64,000 nt of DNA, taken from positions 3,681,001 to 3,745,000 of the forward strand of contig NZ_CP146350.1 in NCBI RefSeq assembly GCF_037055355.1, in the 5' to 3' direction. The notes below the pieces were generated by a model. It had not been told where the DNA came from, searched no databases, and saw nothing but the letters and a program-made list of their open reading frames with translations. Of this stretch, positions 15,211-23,618 are shown piece after piece. The DNA is from Streptomyces sp. DG1A-41. GTDB taxonomy: Bacteria > Actinomycetota > Actinomycetes > Streptomycetales > Streptomycetaceae. A program made the position numbers and the translations under genes. Within the stretch, counting starts at the first letter, position 1; every line of letters begins with the position of its first letter.

Positions 15211-17943
15211 TCAGCCGGTGTTGCGCAGGCCCGCTGCCACGCCGTTGACGGTGAGGAGCAGGGCGCGGGCGAGGAGCGGGTCGGGCTGTTCGCCGGCGGC
15301 GGCCGCGTCGCGCTGTCGCTTGAGCAGGGCGACCTGAAGGTAGGAGATGGGGTCGAGGTAGGCGTCGCGGATGGAGAAGGTCTGCTTCAGGACGGGTTCG
15401 GCGTCGAGGAGTTCCTGTTCGCCGGTGACGCGCAGTACCTCGGCGACGGTGAGTTCGTGCTCGGCCTTGATGGTGTCGAAGACGTGCTTGAGCTCGTCGG
15501 GGACGAGGGTGTCGACGTAGTGCTGGGCGATCCGCAGGTCGGTCTTGGCCAGGGTCATCTCGACGTTGGAGATGAAGTTGCGGAAGAAGTGCCACTGCTG
15601 GTGCATCTCGTCGAGGACGGTGTCGAGGCCGGCCTCGCGCAGGGCCTTGAGGCCGGAGCCGACGCCGAACCAGCCGGGCACGATCTGCCGGGACTGGGTC
15701 CAGCCGAACACCCACGGGATGGCGCGCAGTCCGTCCAGGCCGGCTCCGGAGTCGGGGCGGCGGGAGGGCCGGGAGCCGAGGTGGAGGTCGGCGAGCTGGT
15801 CGACGGGGGTGGAGGCGAAGAAGTACGCGGGGAGGTCGGGGTCCTCGACGAGGCGGCGGTAGGCGGCGTGGGCGGCGTCGGAGACGACGTCCATGGCGGC
15901 GTCCCAGCGGGCGAGGGCCTCGACGGACTGGCGGGGTGCGGTGTGCAGGGCGGAGGCCTGCAACGTCGCGGCCACCGTCAGTTCCAGGTTCTCGCGGGCG
16001 AGGGCCGGGATGAGGTACTTGTCGGAGATGACCTCGCCCTGCTCGGTCACCTTGATCTCGCCCTCCAGGGTGCCCCAGGGCTGGGCGAGGATGGCGTCGT
16101 GGGTGGGGCCGCCGCCGCGGCCGACGGTGCCGCCGCGGCCGTGGAAGAGCCGCAGGCGGACGCCGTAGCGGTGGGCGACGTCGCGCAGGCGGCGCTGGGC
16201 GCGGTGGATCTCCCACTGGCTGGTGGTGATGCCGCCGAACTTGGAGGAGTCGGAGTAGCCGAGCATGACCTCCTGGACGTCGCCCCGGAGCGCGACGAGG
16301 CGCCGGTAGGACGGGTCGGAGAGCATGTCCTCGAGGATGGTGTCGGCGGCCTTGAGCTCGTCGGTGGTCTCCAGCAGCGGCACGATGCCGATCTTGGCCC
16401 AGCCGGCGTGCAGGTCGATCAGGCCGGCCTCGCGGGCGAGGACGGCGGCGGCGAAGACGTCGTCGGCGCCCTGGCACATGGAGATGATGTACGACTCGAT
16501 GACCTCGGGTCCGAAGATCTCCAGGGCCCGCTTGACGGTCTGGAAGACGCCGAGGGTCTTCTCGCCGGGCGCGTCCACGGGCGCGGGGGTGGGTGCGAGG
16601 GGGCGGCGGGAGCGCAGTTCCTTGGCGAGCAGCTTGGTGCGGTAGTCGCGGGGCATGTCCGCGTACCGCCAGGATTCCTCGCCGAGCCGGTCGAACAGCT
16701 GACCGAGGGCGTGGTGGTGGGCGTCGGCGTGTTCGCGTACGTCCATGGTGGCGAGCTGGAGGCCGAAGGCGGCCAGGGTGCGGATGGTGCGGGCGAGGCG
16801 CCCGTCGGCGAAGAGGCCGCCGCGGTGCTCGCGCAGGGACCTCTGGATGATCCGCAGGTCGCTGATCAGCTCGCTGGTGCCGAGGTAGTCGCGGCCCGGC
16901 ACGTGCGAGGTGCCCTTGGCGAGGCGCTGCTTGGTGTTCTCCAGCTTCTGCCGGATGCAGGTGGCCTTGAGCCGGTAGGGCTCCTCGGCGTTGAGGCGCT
17001 TGTAGCGGGGGCTGATCTCGGGGAGGTTCTCCAGGTCGGCCTGGAGGGAGGTCAGCAGTTCCTCGGTGGCGCCGGCGTAGCGGATGGAGTTGGACAGGAA
17101 GCCGCGGAGTTCGTCGATCGTCTCCAGGGCGTCGTTGATGCCGTGCTCGTGCTGGAGGATGAGGACGTCCCAGGTGACCTGGGGGGTGACGTTCGGGTTT
17201 CCGTCGCGGTCGCCGCCGATCCAGGTGCCGAAGGTGAGGGGGCGGGTGTCGTCGGGGAGCTTGACGCCGGCCCGCTCCAGCTCGGCAGTGAGGTCCTCCA
17301 GGACGTCGCCGACGGCGCCCGCGTGCAGTTCGTCCAGGTAGTAGATGGCGTTGCGGGCCTCGTCGGCGGGCTCGGGGCGGACGACGCGCAGTTCGTCGGT
17401 CTGCCAGACGAGGTCGATGTTCTCGGCCAGCCGGATGTCGAGGCGGCGGCGGTCGGACTCGATGACCGGGGTCTCCAGGAGCGCGGCGATGCGCCGGAGC
17501 TTGTTCAGGACCGACCGGCGCGCGGCCTCGGTGGGGTGTGCGGTGAACACGGGGCGGACGTTGAGGTTGCGGACCGTCTGGCGCAGGTGCTCGGGGTCGG
17601 CGTCCTTGAGCCGGTCGGCCGTACGGGCGAGCAGTCCGCCCTCGGCGGCGCGCCGGGCGCGCAGTTCGCGGCCGCGGTGGACCTGCTCGGTGACGTTGGC
17701 CAGGTGGAAGTAGGTGGAGAAGGCGCGGACCAGCTTGGCCGCGGTCTGGAGTTCGGTGCCGCGCAGCAGCTCGGCGGCGGCCTCGCCGTCCTCACGGGTG
17801 AGGCGGCGGACCTTCTCGACGAGCTCCAGGAGCTCAGGACCCTCCTGCCGGACGAGGGTCTCTCCGAGGAGGTCACCCAGTCGGCGGATGTCGGCACGCA
17901 GCTCACTGCTCGTCGTCGTGGTCTGGTCGTCGGCACTGCTCAC
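15211..17943 (-). CDS. ppc: Phosphoenolpyruvate carboxylase
   Basis: 910 residues, full length. It carboxylates PEP to oxaloacetate, an anaplerotic step feeding the TCA cycle. Catalytic landmarks are the histidine in [36 protein letters not shown], and the glycine-rich loop [16 protein letters not shown]; the C terminus is the conserved NG/TG-type end (AAGLRNTG). Start is the GTG at 17943 with AAGGAG eight bases before; the open frame back to 18216 lacks similarity. It is transcribed away from the desaturase gene, sharing a 293-base promoter region with it. Confidence 0.96.
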   Translation of the reverse strand: MSSADDQTTTTSSELRADIRRLGDLLGETLVRQEGPELLELVEKVRRLTREDGEAAAELLRGTELQTAAKLVRAFSTYFHLANVTEQVHRGRELRARRAAEGGLLARTADRLKDADPEHLRQTVRNLNVRPVFTAHPTEAARRSVLNKLRRIAALLETPVIESDRRRLDIRLAENIDLVWQTDELRVVRPEPADEARNAIYYLDELHAGAVGDVLEDLTAELERAGVKLPDDTRPLTFGTWIGGDRDGNPNVTPQVTWDVLILQHEHGINDALETIDELRGFLSNSIRYAGATEELLTSLQADLENLPEISPRYKRLNAEEPYRLKATCIRQKLENTKQRLAKGTSHVPGRDYLGTSELISDLRIIQRSLREHRGGLFADGRLARTIRTLAAFGLQLATMDVREHADAHHHALGQLFDRLGEESWRYADMPRDYRTKLLAKELRSRRPLAPTPAPVDAPGEKTLGVFQTVKRALEIFGPEVIESYIISMCQGADDVFAAAVLAREAGLIDLHAGWAKIGIVPLLETTDELKAADTILEDMLSDPSYRRLVALRGDVQEVMLGYSDSSKFGGITTSQWEIHRAQRRLRDVAHRYGVRLRLFHGRGGTVGRGGGPTHDAILAQPWGTLEGEIKVTEQGEVISDKYLIPALARENLELTVAATLQASALHTAPRQSVEALARWDAAMDVVSDAAHAAYRRLVEDPDLPAYFFASTPVDQLADLHLGSRPSRRPDSGAGLDGLRAIPWVFGWTQSRQIVPGWFGVGSGLKALREAGLDTVLDEMHQQWHFFRNFISNVEMTLAKTDLRIAQHYVDTLVPDELKHVFDTIKAEHELTVAEVLRVTGEQELLDAEPVLKQTFSIRDAYLDPISYLQVALLKRQRDAAAAGEQPDPLLARALLLTVNGVAAGLRNTG

Positions 17944-18140
17944 AGGTGCGGCTCCTTGCAGTGTTGAAGCTCGTCTGGGAGGGGTACCCGGACGGCGTCT
18001 CGCGCGGCGGGCGCCGCTTACGGGCCGGACGTCCGGGAAGAAATCAGAGCGGACCGCGCTGTCCGACCGACTCCAGGATAGGTGTCGGCCGGGACGCGCA
18101 GGCTCTTGGGCTCTTGCCGCCGGGCGACGCGCTGCCATAC

Positions 18141-18170
18141 TTACGAAGCCGTAGGTTACGGAACCGTAGG
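18141..18170. promoter_or_regulatory. Tandem palindromic operator upstream of the desaturase
   Basis: Two 15-base direct repeats lie head to tail, TTACGAAGCCGTAGG (18141-18155) and TTACGGAACCGTAGG (18156-18170), identical at 13 positions. Overlapping palindromes inside are CCGTA-GGT-TACGG (18149-18161) and TACGG-AA-CCGTA (18157-18168). This is what a dimeric TetR repressor would bind. The TetR gene immediately after the desaturase is the natural candidate. Confidence 0.6.
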
Positions 18171-18236
18171 AAGCACTGCGGAGTTCCCGTGCTCCGGCAC
18201 CCTCCTCTCCATCCACATACCCCCCAGGGGACGCGT

Positions 18237-19253
18237 ATGACCAGTAGTTCCGACGTGATCGAGAACGCCCCGAAGGCGTCCGGTCAGGCCACCGATCAAG
18301 CCCCCGCCGCCACGCTGGGCGGCGAGCAGAAGCGGTCCATCGAGCAGATCGCCCTCCTCCTCTTCATCACCGTCCCGTTCCTCGCGCTGCTGGCGGCCGT
18401 GCCGCTGGCTTGGGGCTGGGGCGTGAGCTGGCTGGACCTCGGTCTGCTGGTGTTCTTCTACTTCCTGGGGTGCCACGGCATCACGATCGGTTTCCACCGT
18501 CACTTCACCCACGGTTCCTTCAAGGCCAAGCGGCCGCTGAAGATCGCGCTGGCAGTCGCCGGCTCCATGGCGGTCGAGGGTCCGCTGGTCCGCTGGGTGG
18601 CCGATCACCGCAAGCACCACAAGTTCTCCGACGCGGAGGGCGACCCGCACTCGCCGTGGCGGTTCGGCGAGACGCTCCCGGCCCTGATGAAGGGGTTGTG
18701 GTGGGCACACATCGGATGGATGTTCGACGAGGAGCAGACTTCGCAGGAGAAGTACGCCCCGGACCTGATCAAGGACAAGACGCTCCGCGCGATCTCCCGC
18801 CAGTTCGTCCTGTGGACGGTGGTGTCCCTGGCCCTCCCGGCGCTGATCGGCGGGCTGGTCACGATGTCCTGGTGGGGCGCGTTCACGGCGTTCTTCTGGG
18901 GATCGCTCGTCCGGGTGGCCCTGCTGCACCACGTGACGTGGTCGATCAACTCGATCTGCCACGCGGTGGGCAAGCGCCCCTTCAAGTCGCGCGACCGCTC
19001 GGGCAACGTGTGGTGGCTGGCGATCCTGTCCTGCGGCGAGTCCTGGCACAACCTGCACCACGCCGACCCCACCTCCGCGCGGCACGGTGTGATGCGCGGC
19101 CAGCTGGACTCCTCCGCCCGGCTGATCCGTTGGTTCGAGATGCTCGGCTGGGCGTACGACGTGCGCTGGCCGTCACGCTCGCGTATCGATTCGCGCCGTA
19201 ACACCGGGGAAGGCGGCTCCCCGCGCGGGAAGGAGCCCGTCAAGGCGGCATGA
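18237..19253 (+). CDS. Acyl-CoA/fatty acid delta-9-type desaturase
   Basis: 338 residues. A membrane di-iron desaturase that would introduce a double bond into acyl chains, using oxygen and electrons from a ferredoxin or similar. The three histidine boxes are intact: HRHFTH, DHRKHH and ESWHNLHH. Four hydrophobic segments surround them ([20 protein letters not shown] near residue 40, the long one after LDLGLLVFF, and two around [18 protein letters not shown]). Start is the ATG at 18237 with AGGGGAC just before; the upstream open frame crosses the operator and is not coding. Its stop overlaps the start of a TetR regulator, so the pair is one operon, likely auto-regulated through the palindromes at 18141-18170. 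Confidence 0.9.
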   Translation: MTSSSDVIENAPKASGQATDQAPAATLGGEQKRSIEQIALLLFITVPFLALLAAVPLAWGWGVSWLDLGLLVFFYFLGCHGITIGFHRHFTHGSFKAKRPLKIALAVAGSMAVEGPLVRWVADHRKHHKFSDAEGDPHSPWRFGETLPALMKGLWWAHIGWMFDEEQTSQEKYAPDLIKDKTLRAISRQFVLWTVVSLALPALIGGLVTMSWWGAFTAFFWGSLVRVALLHHVTWSINSICHAVGKRPFKSRDRSGNVWWLAILSCGESWHNLHHADPTSARHGVMRGQLDSSARLIRWFEMLGWAYDVRWPSRSRIDSRRNTGEGGSPRGKEPVKAA

Positions 19254-19927
19254 TGGTCGCTGTGGCGACCGACTCGAGCAGCACCCCCAGCAATGACAAG
19301 CCGCGGCGAGTGCGTCGCACGCGGATGACCGGTGCCGAGCGCCGCCAGCAGCTGCTGGAGATCGGTCGCACGCTCTTCGCCGCGAAGGGTTTCGAGGGCA
19401 CGTCGGTGGAGGAGATCGCGGCGAAGGCCGGGGTCTCCAAGCCGGTGGTGTACGAGCACTTCGGCGGCAAGGAAGGGCTGTACGCGGTCGTCGTGGACCG
19501 CGAGATGCGCCGCCTGCTGGACATGGTGACCAGCTCCCTCACGGCCGGTCACCCCCGCGAACTGTGCGAGCAGGCCGCCTTCGCCCTGCTGGACTACATC
19601 GAGGAGTACACGGACGGTTTCCGCATCCTGGTCCGTGACTCCCCCATCCCCCAGTCCACGGGTTCCTTCGCCTCGCTCATCTCGGACATCGCCACCCAGG
19701 TGGAGGACATCCTGGGCCGCGAGTTCAAGAGCCGCGGCTTTGACCCCAAGCTGGCGCCGCTGTACGCCCAGGCCCTGGTCGGCATGGTCGCCCTGACCGG
19801 CCAGTGGTGGCTGGACGTCCGCAAGCCGAAGAAGGCCGAGGTGGCCGCGCACCTGGTGAACCTGGCGTGGCACGGGCTGGACGGGCTGGAGGCGAAGCCG
19901 CACCTGATAGGGCGCCGCAAGGCCTAG
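19250..19927 (+). CDS. TetR-family regulator, probably of the desaturase operon
   Basis: 225 residues. N-terminal HTH of the TetR type: RRQQLLEIGRTLFAAKGFEG then SVEEIAAKAGVSKPVVYEHFGGKEGLYAVV. The C-terminal ligand domain contains RDSPIPQSTGSFASLISDIA, as in regulators of fatty-acid genes in actinobacteria. The ATG at 19250 overlaps the desaturase stop (ATGA); a second ATG at 19253 and a GTG at 19262 are alternative starts. By position it should sense acyl-CoA or membrane state and repress its own operon. Its stop codon abuts that of the convergent tam gene with no gap. Confidence 0.88.
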   Translation: MMVAVATDSSSTPSNDKPRRVRRTRMTGAERRQQLLEIGRTLFAAKGFEGTSVEEIAAKAGVSKPVVYEHFGGKEGLYAVVVDREMRRLLDMVTSSLTAGHPRELCEQAAFALLDYIEEYTDGFRILVRDSPIPQSTGSFASLISDIATQVEDILGREFKSRGFDPKLAPLYAQALVGMVALTGQWWLDVRKPKKAEVAAHLVNLAWHGLDGLEAKPHLIGRRKA

Positions 19928-20731
19928 TCACCCTTCCTTCCGGGCCACGGCGAACAGGCGCCGGAACGGGAAGGGCGTGCCGTGCGGCCCCGCCGGATAG
20001 GCCTCGCGCAGGGCCGTCCGGTACTCGGCGAGGAAGCCGTCCCGCGCCTCGGGGTCATCGGCGAGGGCGGTCAGCACGGGCCGCAGGCCGGTCCCCTGCA
20101 CCCAGTCGAGCACCGGGTCCTCGCCCTGGAGCAGATGGACGTACGTCGTCTCCCACACGTCGGCGGCGCAGCCGAGCGAGGTGAGCCGCTCCAGGTAGGC
20201 CTCGGGGGTCAGGACGGCGTCGGCGTGGCGGAGGGTGCCGGCGAGGCCGTACCGGCGTGCGAGGTCGCGCATCAGCCGGTGGCTGGGGGCGTCGAAGTTC
20301 CCGGGCACCTGGAAGGCGAAGGTGCCGGACGGCTTCAGTGCGGCCACCCAGTCGGCGAACCGGTCGCAATGCCCCGGCACCCACTGGAGCGCGGCGTTGC
20401 TGACGATCAGGTCGCAGCGCTCGCTCGGCGTCCACGTACGGACGTCGGCGTGGGCGAAGTCGAGACCACCGCCGCCCGGGGTGGGCCCCTCGTGATCGGC
20501 ATGGGCCTTGTCGAGCATCTCGGGCGAGTTGTCGTAACCGGTGATCCGGGCGGTGGGCCAGCGGGCGGCGAGCAGGGCGGTGACGTTGCCCGGGCCGCAG
20601 CCGAGGTCGGCGATGCGGGGAGGGTCGCCCGGGAGGTCGGGGACGCGGGCGAGGAGGTCGGTGAAGGGGCGGGCGCGGTGGCCGGCGTGGCGGAGGTACT
20701 GGGCGGGGTCCCAGGCGGCGGCTCCGGGCAT
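19928..20731 (-). CDS. tam: Trans-aconitate 2-methyltransferase
   Basis: 267 residues, SAM-dependent. The SAM-binding glycine motif is DLGCGPGN near residue 38, followed by the acidic residue in ARITGYDNSPEML and the DLIVSNAALQWVPGH signature found in Tam enzymes. The enzyme methylates trans-aconitate, the spontaneous isomer of cis-aconitate that inhibits aconitase, and so detoxifies it. Start is the ATG at 20731, five bases after AGGAGG. It diverges from a MarR regulator in the arrangement I recall for tam-tamR of S. coelicolor, where TamR responds to citrate and aconitate. Gene identity is strong; substrate is from family knowledge. Confidence 0.9.
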   Translation of the reverse strand: MPGAAAWDPAQYLRHAGHRARPFTDLLARVPDLPGDPPRIADLGCGPGNVTALLAARWPTARITGYDNSPEMLDKAHADHEGPTPGGGGLDFAHADVRTWTPSERCDLIVSNAALQWVPGHCDRFADWVAALKPSGTFAFQVPGNFDAPSHRLMRDLARRYGLAGTLRHADAVLTPEAYLERLTSLGCAADVWETTYVHLLQGEDPVLDWVQGTGLRPVLTALADDPEARDGFLAEYRTALREAYPAGPHGTPFPFRRLFAVARKEG

Positions 20732-20738
20732 GGATCCT

Positions 20739-20784
20739 CCTGGTGTCCTGGTGTCCCTGGCGGCGTCCTGGTGGTTCCCTGGTG
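20739..20784. repeat. Iterated CCTGGTG heptamers in the tam leader
   Basis: CCTGGTG occurs at 20739, 20747, 20767 and 20778, with a variant CCTGGCG at 20756. The copies are spaced 8-11 bases and begin eight bases upstream of the tam start codon. They may be slippage-generated or a multi-copy protein-binding array. Confidence 0.5.
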
Positions 20785-20824
20785 GTGACTGGCAACGATC
20801 GCGCACCCAGCGTGACACCGCACT

Positions 20825-20855
20825 TATCTCCACGTCAAGAAAATGGACATCAAGA
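20825..20855. promoter_or_regulatory. Candidate TamR operator
   Basis: CACGTCAAGA (20831-20840) and GACATCAAGA (20846-20855) are direct repeats spaced by 15 bases, and TATCTC just before may complete an inverted site. They lie where the -35 region of tamR should be, upstream of TACACT (20878-20883). A MarR dimer bound here would block tamR and could also affect tam. Confidence 0.5.
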
Positions 20856-20890
20856 GACTCTACGTCGACACAACCACTACACTGATCGAC

Positions 20891-21388
20891 ATGGAGGACG
20901 AGGTCGACCGGCTGGTCGCAGCATGGCGGCGGGAGCGCCCGGACCTCGACGTCGAACCGCTCGAGGTGCTCAGCCGCGTGAGCAGACTGGCCCGGCATCT
21001 GGACCGGGCACGTCGGCTGGCCTTCTCGGAGCACGGCCTGGAGCCGTGGGAGTTCGACGTCCTGACGGCGCTGCGCCGCGCGGGCACGCCGTACCAGCTC
21101 TCGCCGGGACAGCTCCTCACCCAGACCCTGGTCACGTCGGGCACGATGACGAACCGCATCGACCGCCTGGCGAAGAAGGGCCTGGTGGAACGCCTCCCCG
21201 ATCCCAGCGACCGCCGAGGCGTCCTGGTCCGGCTGACGGACGAGGGCAGGGACCGCGCGGACCAGGCCCTGGCGGGTCTGCTGGACCAGGAGCGCGCGAT
21301 CCTCGCGGAGCTCACCCGAGCCCAGCGCGGCGAACTGGCCGGGCTGCTACGCCAGCTGACCGCCCCGTTCGACAACATCCCCGGCTAG
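20891..21388 (+). CDS. tamR: MarR-family regulator TamR
   Basis: 165 residues from the ATG at 20891. Winged-HTH MarR fold: LEPWEFDVLTALRRAG, SPGQLLTQTLVTSGTMTNRIDRLAKKGLVERLPDPSDRRGVLVRLT with the wing. The -10-like TACACT ends seven bases before this ATG, so the mRNA is probably leaderless; an in-frame ATG at 20843 is upstream of that promoter and unlikely. Position opposite tam identifies it as the tam regulator. In S. coelicolor TamR binds citrate-cycle acids and also controls aconitase and other TCA genes (recalled). Its last 42 bases overlap the 3' end of the convergent response-regulator gene. Confidence 0.85.
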   Translation: MEDEVDRLVAAWRRERPDLDVEPLEVLSRVSRLARHLDRARRLAFSEHGLEPWEFDVLTALRRAGTPYQLSPGQLLTQTLVTSGTMTNRIDRLAKKGLVERLPDPSDRRGVLVRLTDEGRDRADQALAGLLDQERAILAELTRAQRGELAGLLRQLTAPFDNIPG

Positions 21389-22114
21389 GTCGGCGGGCCC
21401 CACTCCGGCACGCCGGGCCAGGGCCACGGCGGCGAGCGTGGAATGCACTCCCAGCTTGCCCAGCACGTTCTGCATGTGCGTACGCACCGTGTGCGGCGAC
21501 AGATAGAGGCGCTCGGCGACGGCCTTGCGCCCCAGCCCAGCCACCATGCACCGCAGCACTTCCCGCTCACGCGGAGTGAGGGACTCCACGAGCCGCTCGC
21601 TCTCGGTGCGGTGCTTGCGGGCCGCGGTCAGCTCGCGCAGGACTCCGGTCAGCAGGGCGGGCGGCAGATGCGTCTCCTCCCGCAGCACGCCCCGGATGAC
21701 GGTGAGCAGCCGGGACAGCGAGCAGTCCTTGGCGACCCACCCGGAGGCCCCGGCCTGGAGGGCCAGCGCGGCCCGGCGCGGGTCGTCCTTCTCGGCGAGC
21801 ACGACGATCCGTACGTTCGGCTGCGCGGAGCGCACCCCCGTGACGAGGGAGATCCCGTCGACGAGCCCGTCCTCGTTGCCCTCCTGCACGGGTACGGCCG
21901 GGCGGGCGCCCGGCACCTTGCCACCCAGGTCGGCGTCGACGAGCAGCACGTCGAACCGCCGCCCCTCGGCGACCGCCCGCTCCAGACAGCGCAGCGCGGC
22001 AGGGCCGCTGCCGGCCGCGGAGACGTCGACATCGGGCTCGGCGGCCAAGGCCGCCGCGAGTGACTCGGCGAAGATGCGATGGTCGTCGACGACCAGGACT
22101 CGGATGCGAACCAC
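21347..22114 (-). CDS. LuxR-type response regulator (orphan)
   Basis: 255 residues. Receiver domain with the acidic pair VVDDHRIF, phospho-acceptor D60 in VLLVDADLGG and the conserved Lys in GWVAKDCS. A short linker leads to a NarL/LuxR HTH: SLTPREREVLRCMVAGLGRK, AERLYLSPHTVRTHMQNVLGKLGV. All phosphorylation residues are present, but no kinase gene is nearby. Start is the GTG at 22114, with a GGGGG site; the frame back to 22357 is unsupported. The 3' end overlaps tamR by 42 bases tail to tail, which may cause transcriptional interference. Confidence 0.85.
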   Translation of the reverse strand: MVRIRVLVVDDHRIFAESLAAALAAEPDVDVSAAGSGPAALRCLERAVAEGRRFDVLLVDADLGGKVPGARPAVPVQEGNEDGLVDGISLVTGVRSAQPNVRIVVLAEKDDPRRAALALQAGASGWVAKDCSLSRLLTVIRGVLREETHLPPALLTGVLRELTAARKHRTESERLVESLTPREREVLRCMVAGLGRKAVAERLYLSPHTVRTHMQNVLGKLGVHSTLAAVALARRAGVGPADLAGDVVERGGQLA

Positions 22115-22431
22115 GTAACCCCCTTCCCCAGGCTCCCGAAGAGCAGGGGATACCCCATCGTCGGAAGACGACACCGCGCGGGTACGACACCGGGGTGCCC
22201 GGGTCTGCTGCGTCTGTCCGTCCGTCCTCGCAGCAGCCTGGCCGGGTCGCCGCAGCCGCACGGCCGCCGCCGTGCAGAAACCGCTACCCCCACCCCGGGC
22301 GTCGTACCCGGCTGTCTCGCCCCCTGATCGGCACCGGCCCCCACCGGTGCTGTTCATCAGAGTACGGCCGGGGGCCCGGAGCGGAAGGTTATTTGCAGAA
22401 CTGACTGTCCTGCGCGTTTATGGTGTGCCGC
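22115..22431. other. Divergent intergenic region with hairpin
   Basis: 317 bases between the response regulator and the GNAT gene, no coding frame supported. GCACCGG (22331-22337) pairs with CCGGTGC (22344-22350). Near the right end TATGGT (22419-22424), seven bases before the ATG at 22432, looks like a -10 for a leaderless GNAT transcript, with TTGCAG (22393-22398) at a long 20-base spacing. Confidence 0.4.
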
Positions 22432-22878
22432 ATGTTCCGTCTTGAGACAGAAGTCGACAAGGCCCGACGTGATCTGCTCCGGACGCGTCTGCGGGAAACG
22501 AACACAGCCGCCTCTCCGGTACTGCGCGCCCTGCGCGGAACACCGGACGAAAGGGACGTCCCATTGCACGTGTGGGCTGTGAACGACACGGACGACGATC
22601 TCGCGGGCGGCCTGGTCGGCTACACCTGGGCGACCTGGCTCCACGTCACCTACCTGTGGGTCGACGAACGCCACCGGGGCCGGGGCATGGGGGCACGGTT
22701 GCTCTCGGAGGCGGAGCGCATCGCCTCCCGTGAACGGGGCTGCCGCGCGGCCCGCCTGGAGACATGGGACTTCCAGGCACCTCGCTTCTACGAGAAGCAC
22801 GGGTACGAGGTGGTGTGCGTGGTGCCGGACTATCCGCCGGGGATCACGGAGTACACGCTGACGAAGAGGCTGTGCTGA
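22432..22878 (+). CDS. GNAT-family N-acetyltransferase
   Basis: 148 residues. GNAT core: VDERHRGRGMGARLLSEAE is motif A with the acetyl-CoA pyrophosphate loop (R-G-x-G-M-G), followed by ETWDFQAPRFYEKHGYEVV, the usual C-terminal strand-helix. Such enzymes acetylate amino groups of small molecules or proteins; the substrate is not predictable. I choose the ATG at 22432 because a -10-like TATGGT lies seven bases upstream, suggesting a leaderless message; an in-frame ATG at 22420 lies within that promoter. Stands alone. Confidence 0.85.
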   Translation: MFRLETEVDKARRDLLRTRLRETNTAASPVLRALRGTPDERDVPLHVWAVNDTDDDLAGGLVGYTWATWLHVTYLWVDERHRGRGMGARLLSEAERIASRERGCRAARLETWDFQAPRFYEKHGYEVVCVVPDYPPGITEYTLTKRLC

Positions 22879-22961
22879 CGACCTCGTTGCCGTCGCGGTT
22901 CGGTTGATCGATAGCGTTGGTTCGCTTGAGTTATCCCCCCACATCATCAACGGGAGACACA

Positions 22962-23618
22962 GTGAACCGCCCCGCTCGGCTCGTGACGGCCGCGCTCACC
23001 GCATCCGCGGCCCTGCTGCTGACCGCCTGCGGCTCGGGGGGAGGTGACGGGGCGTCGTCCGACAAGATCGCCGGTGCGGATTCGGCTGCGACGCCATCGG
23101 CTTCGCCGTCGGTGTCCGCGACGGCGGACGGGATCGACCGGCCGGAGACCAAGGTGCCATCGGACATGAAGCTGGTCTTCGAGGGGCGGCAGACGGGCGA
23201 CGCCACGAAGGACGCGATCCTGGCGGACAACGAGAGAACCGTCAGCACAGTGTGGCAGGCCATGGCGTACGGGGACATGAAGAAGTCGGGCATAACCTTC
23301 TACTACACGGACAACGCGCTGGTGGGCGTCTACCAGTACGCGAAAGGCGCCATCGCCAAGAAGACCAGCTGGGCCGGCACCCTGCGTTACTTCGACCGCC
23401 AGGTGACGGTGTTCGACAAGAAGTCGGCGGCTTTGACGTACTGCGTCGACGAGAGCAAGGCTGACCTCAAGAACCGCGAGACGAACAAGCTGCAGGGCAC
23501 CAAGACCACGCCCAACAGCTACGTCTTCTACAACCTCGGCCTGAAGAAGAACGAGGACGGGGTCTGGCAGACCTGGGATCTCACCGAGGACCGGGGGTCG
23601 CAGAAGTGCCAGCCCTGA
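22962..23618 (+). CDS. Putative lipoprotein, unknown function
   Basis: 218 residues. Lipoprotein signal MNRPARLVTAALTASAALLL followed by the lipobox LTAC, so the mature protein would be lipid-anchored at Cys on the outer face of the membrane. A Ser/Ala-rich spacer leads to a domain of about 150 residues (TVSTVWQAMAYGDMKKSGITFYYTD, LRYFDRQVTVFDKKSAALTYCVDES) resembling NTF2-like folds. Start is the GTG at 22962 with GGGAG. It overlaps the next secreted-protein gene by 13 bases, so the two form an operon. No family name that I would defend. Confidence 0.75.
   Translation: MNRPARLVTAALTASAALLLTACGSGGGDGASSDKIAGADSAATPSASPSVSATADGIDRPETKVPSDMKLVFEGRQTGDATKDAILADNERTVSTVWQAMAYGDMKKSGITFYYTDNALVGVYQYAKGAIAKKTSWAGTLRYFDRQVTVFDKKSAALTYCVDESKADLKNRETNKLQGTKTTPNSYVFYNLGLKKNEDGVWQTWDLTEDRGSQKCQP

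Noticed and set aside
9533..16477. Minus-strand open frame of about 2300 codons across glmU, prs, rplY and pth
   Set aside because: It is antisense to four well-conserved genes and a tRNA. Its composition (Arg, Pro and His repeats) is the usual result of high-GC third positions read on the other strand.
15457..17967. Plus-strand open frame of 836 codons opposite ppc
   Set aside because: Mirror of the conserved ppc reading frame, with no recognisable domain or start signal.
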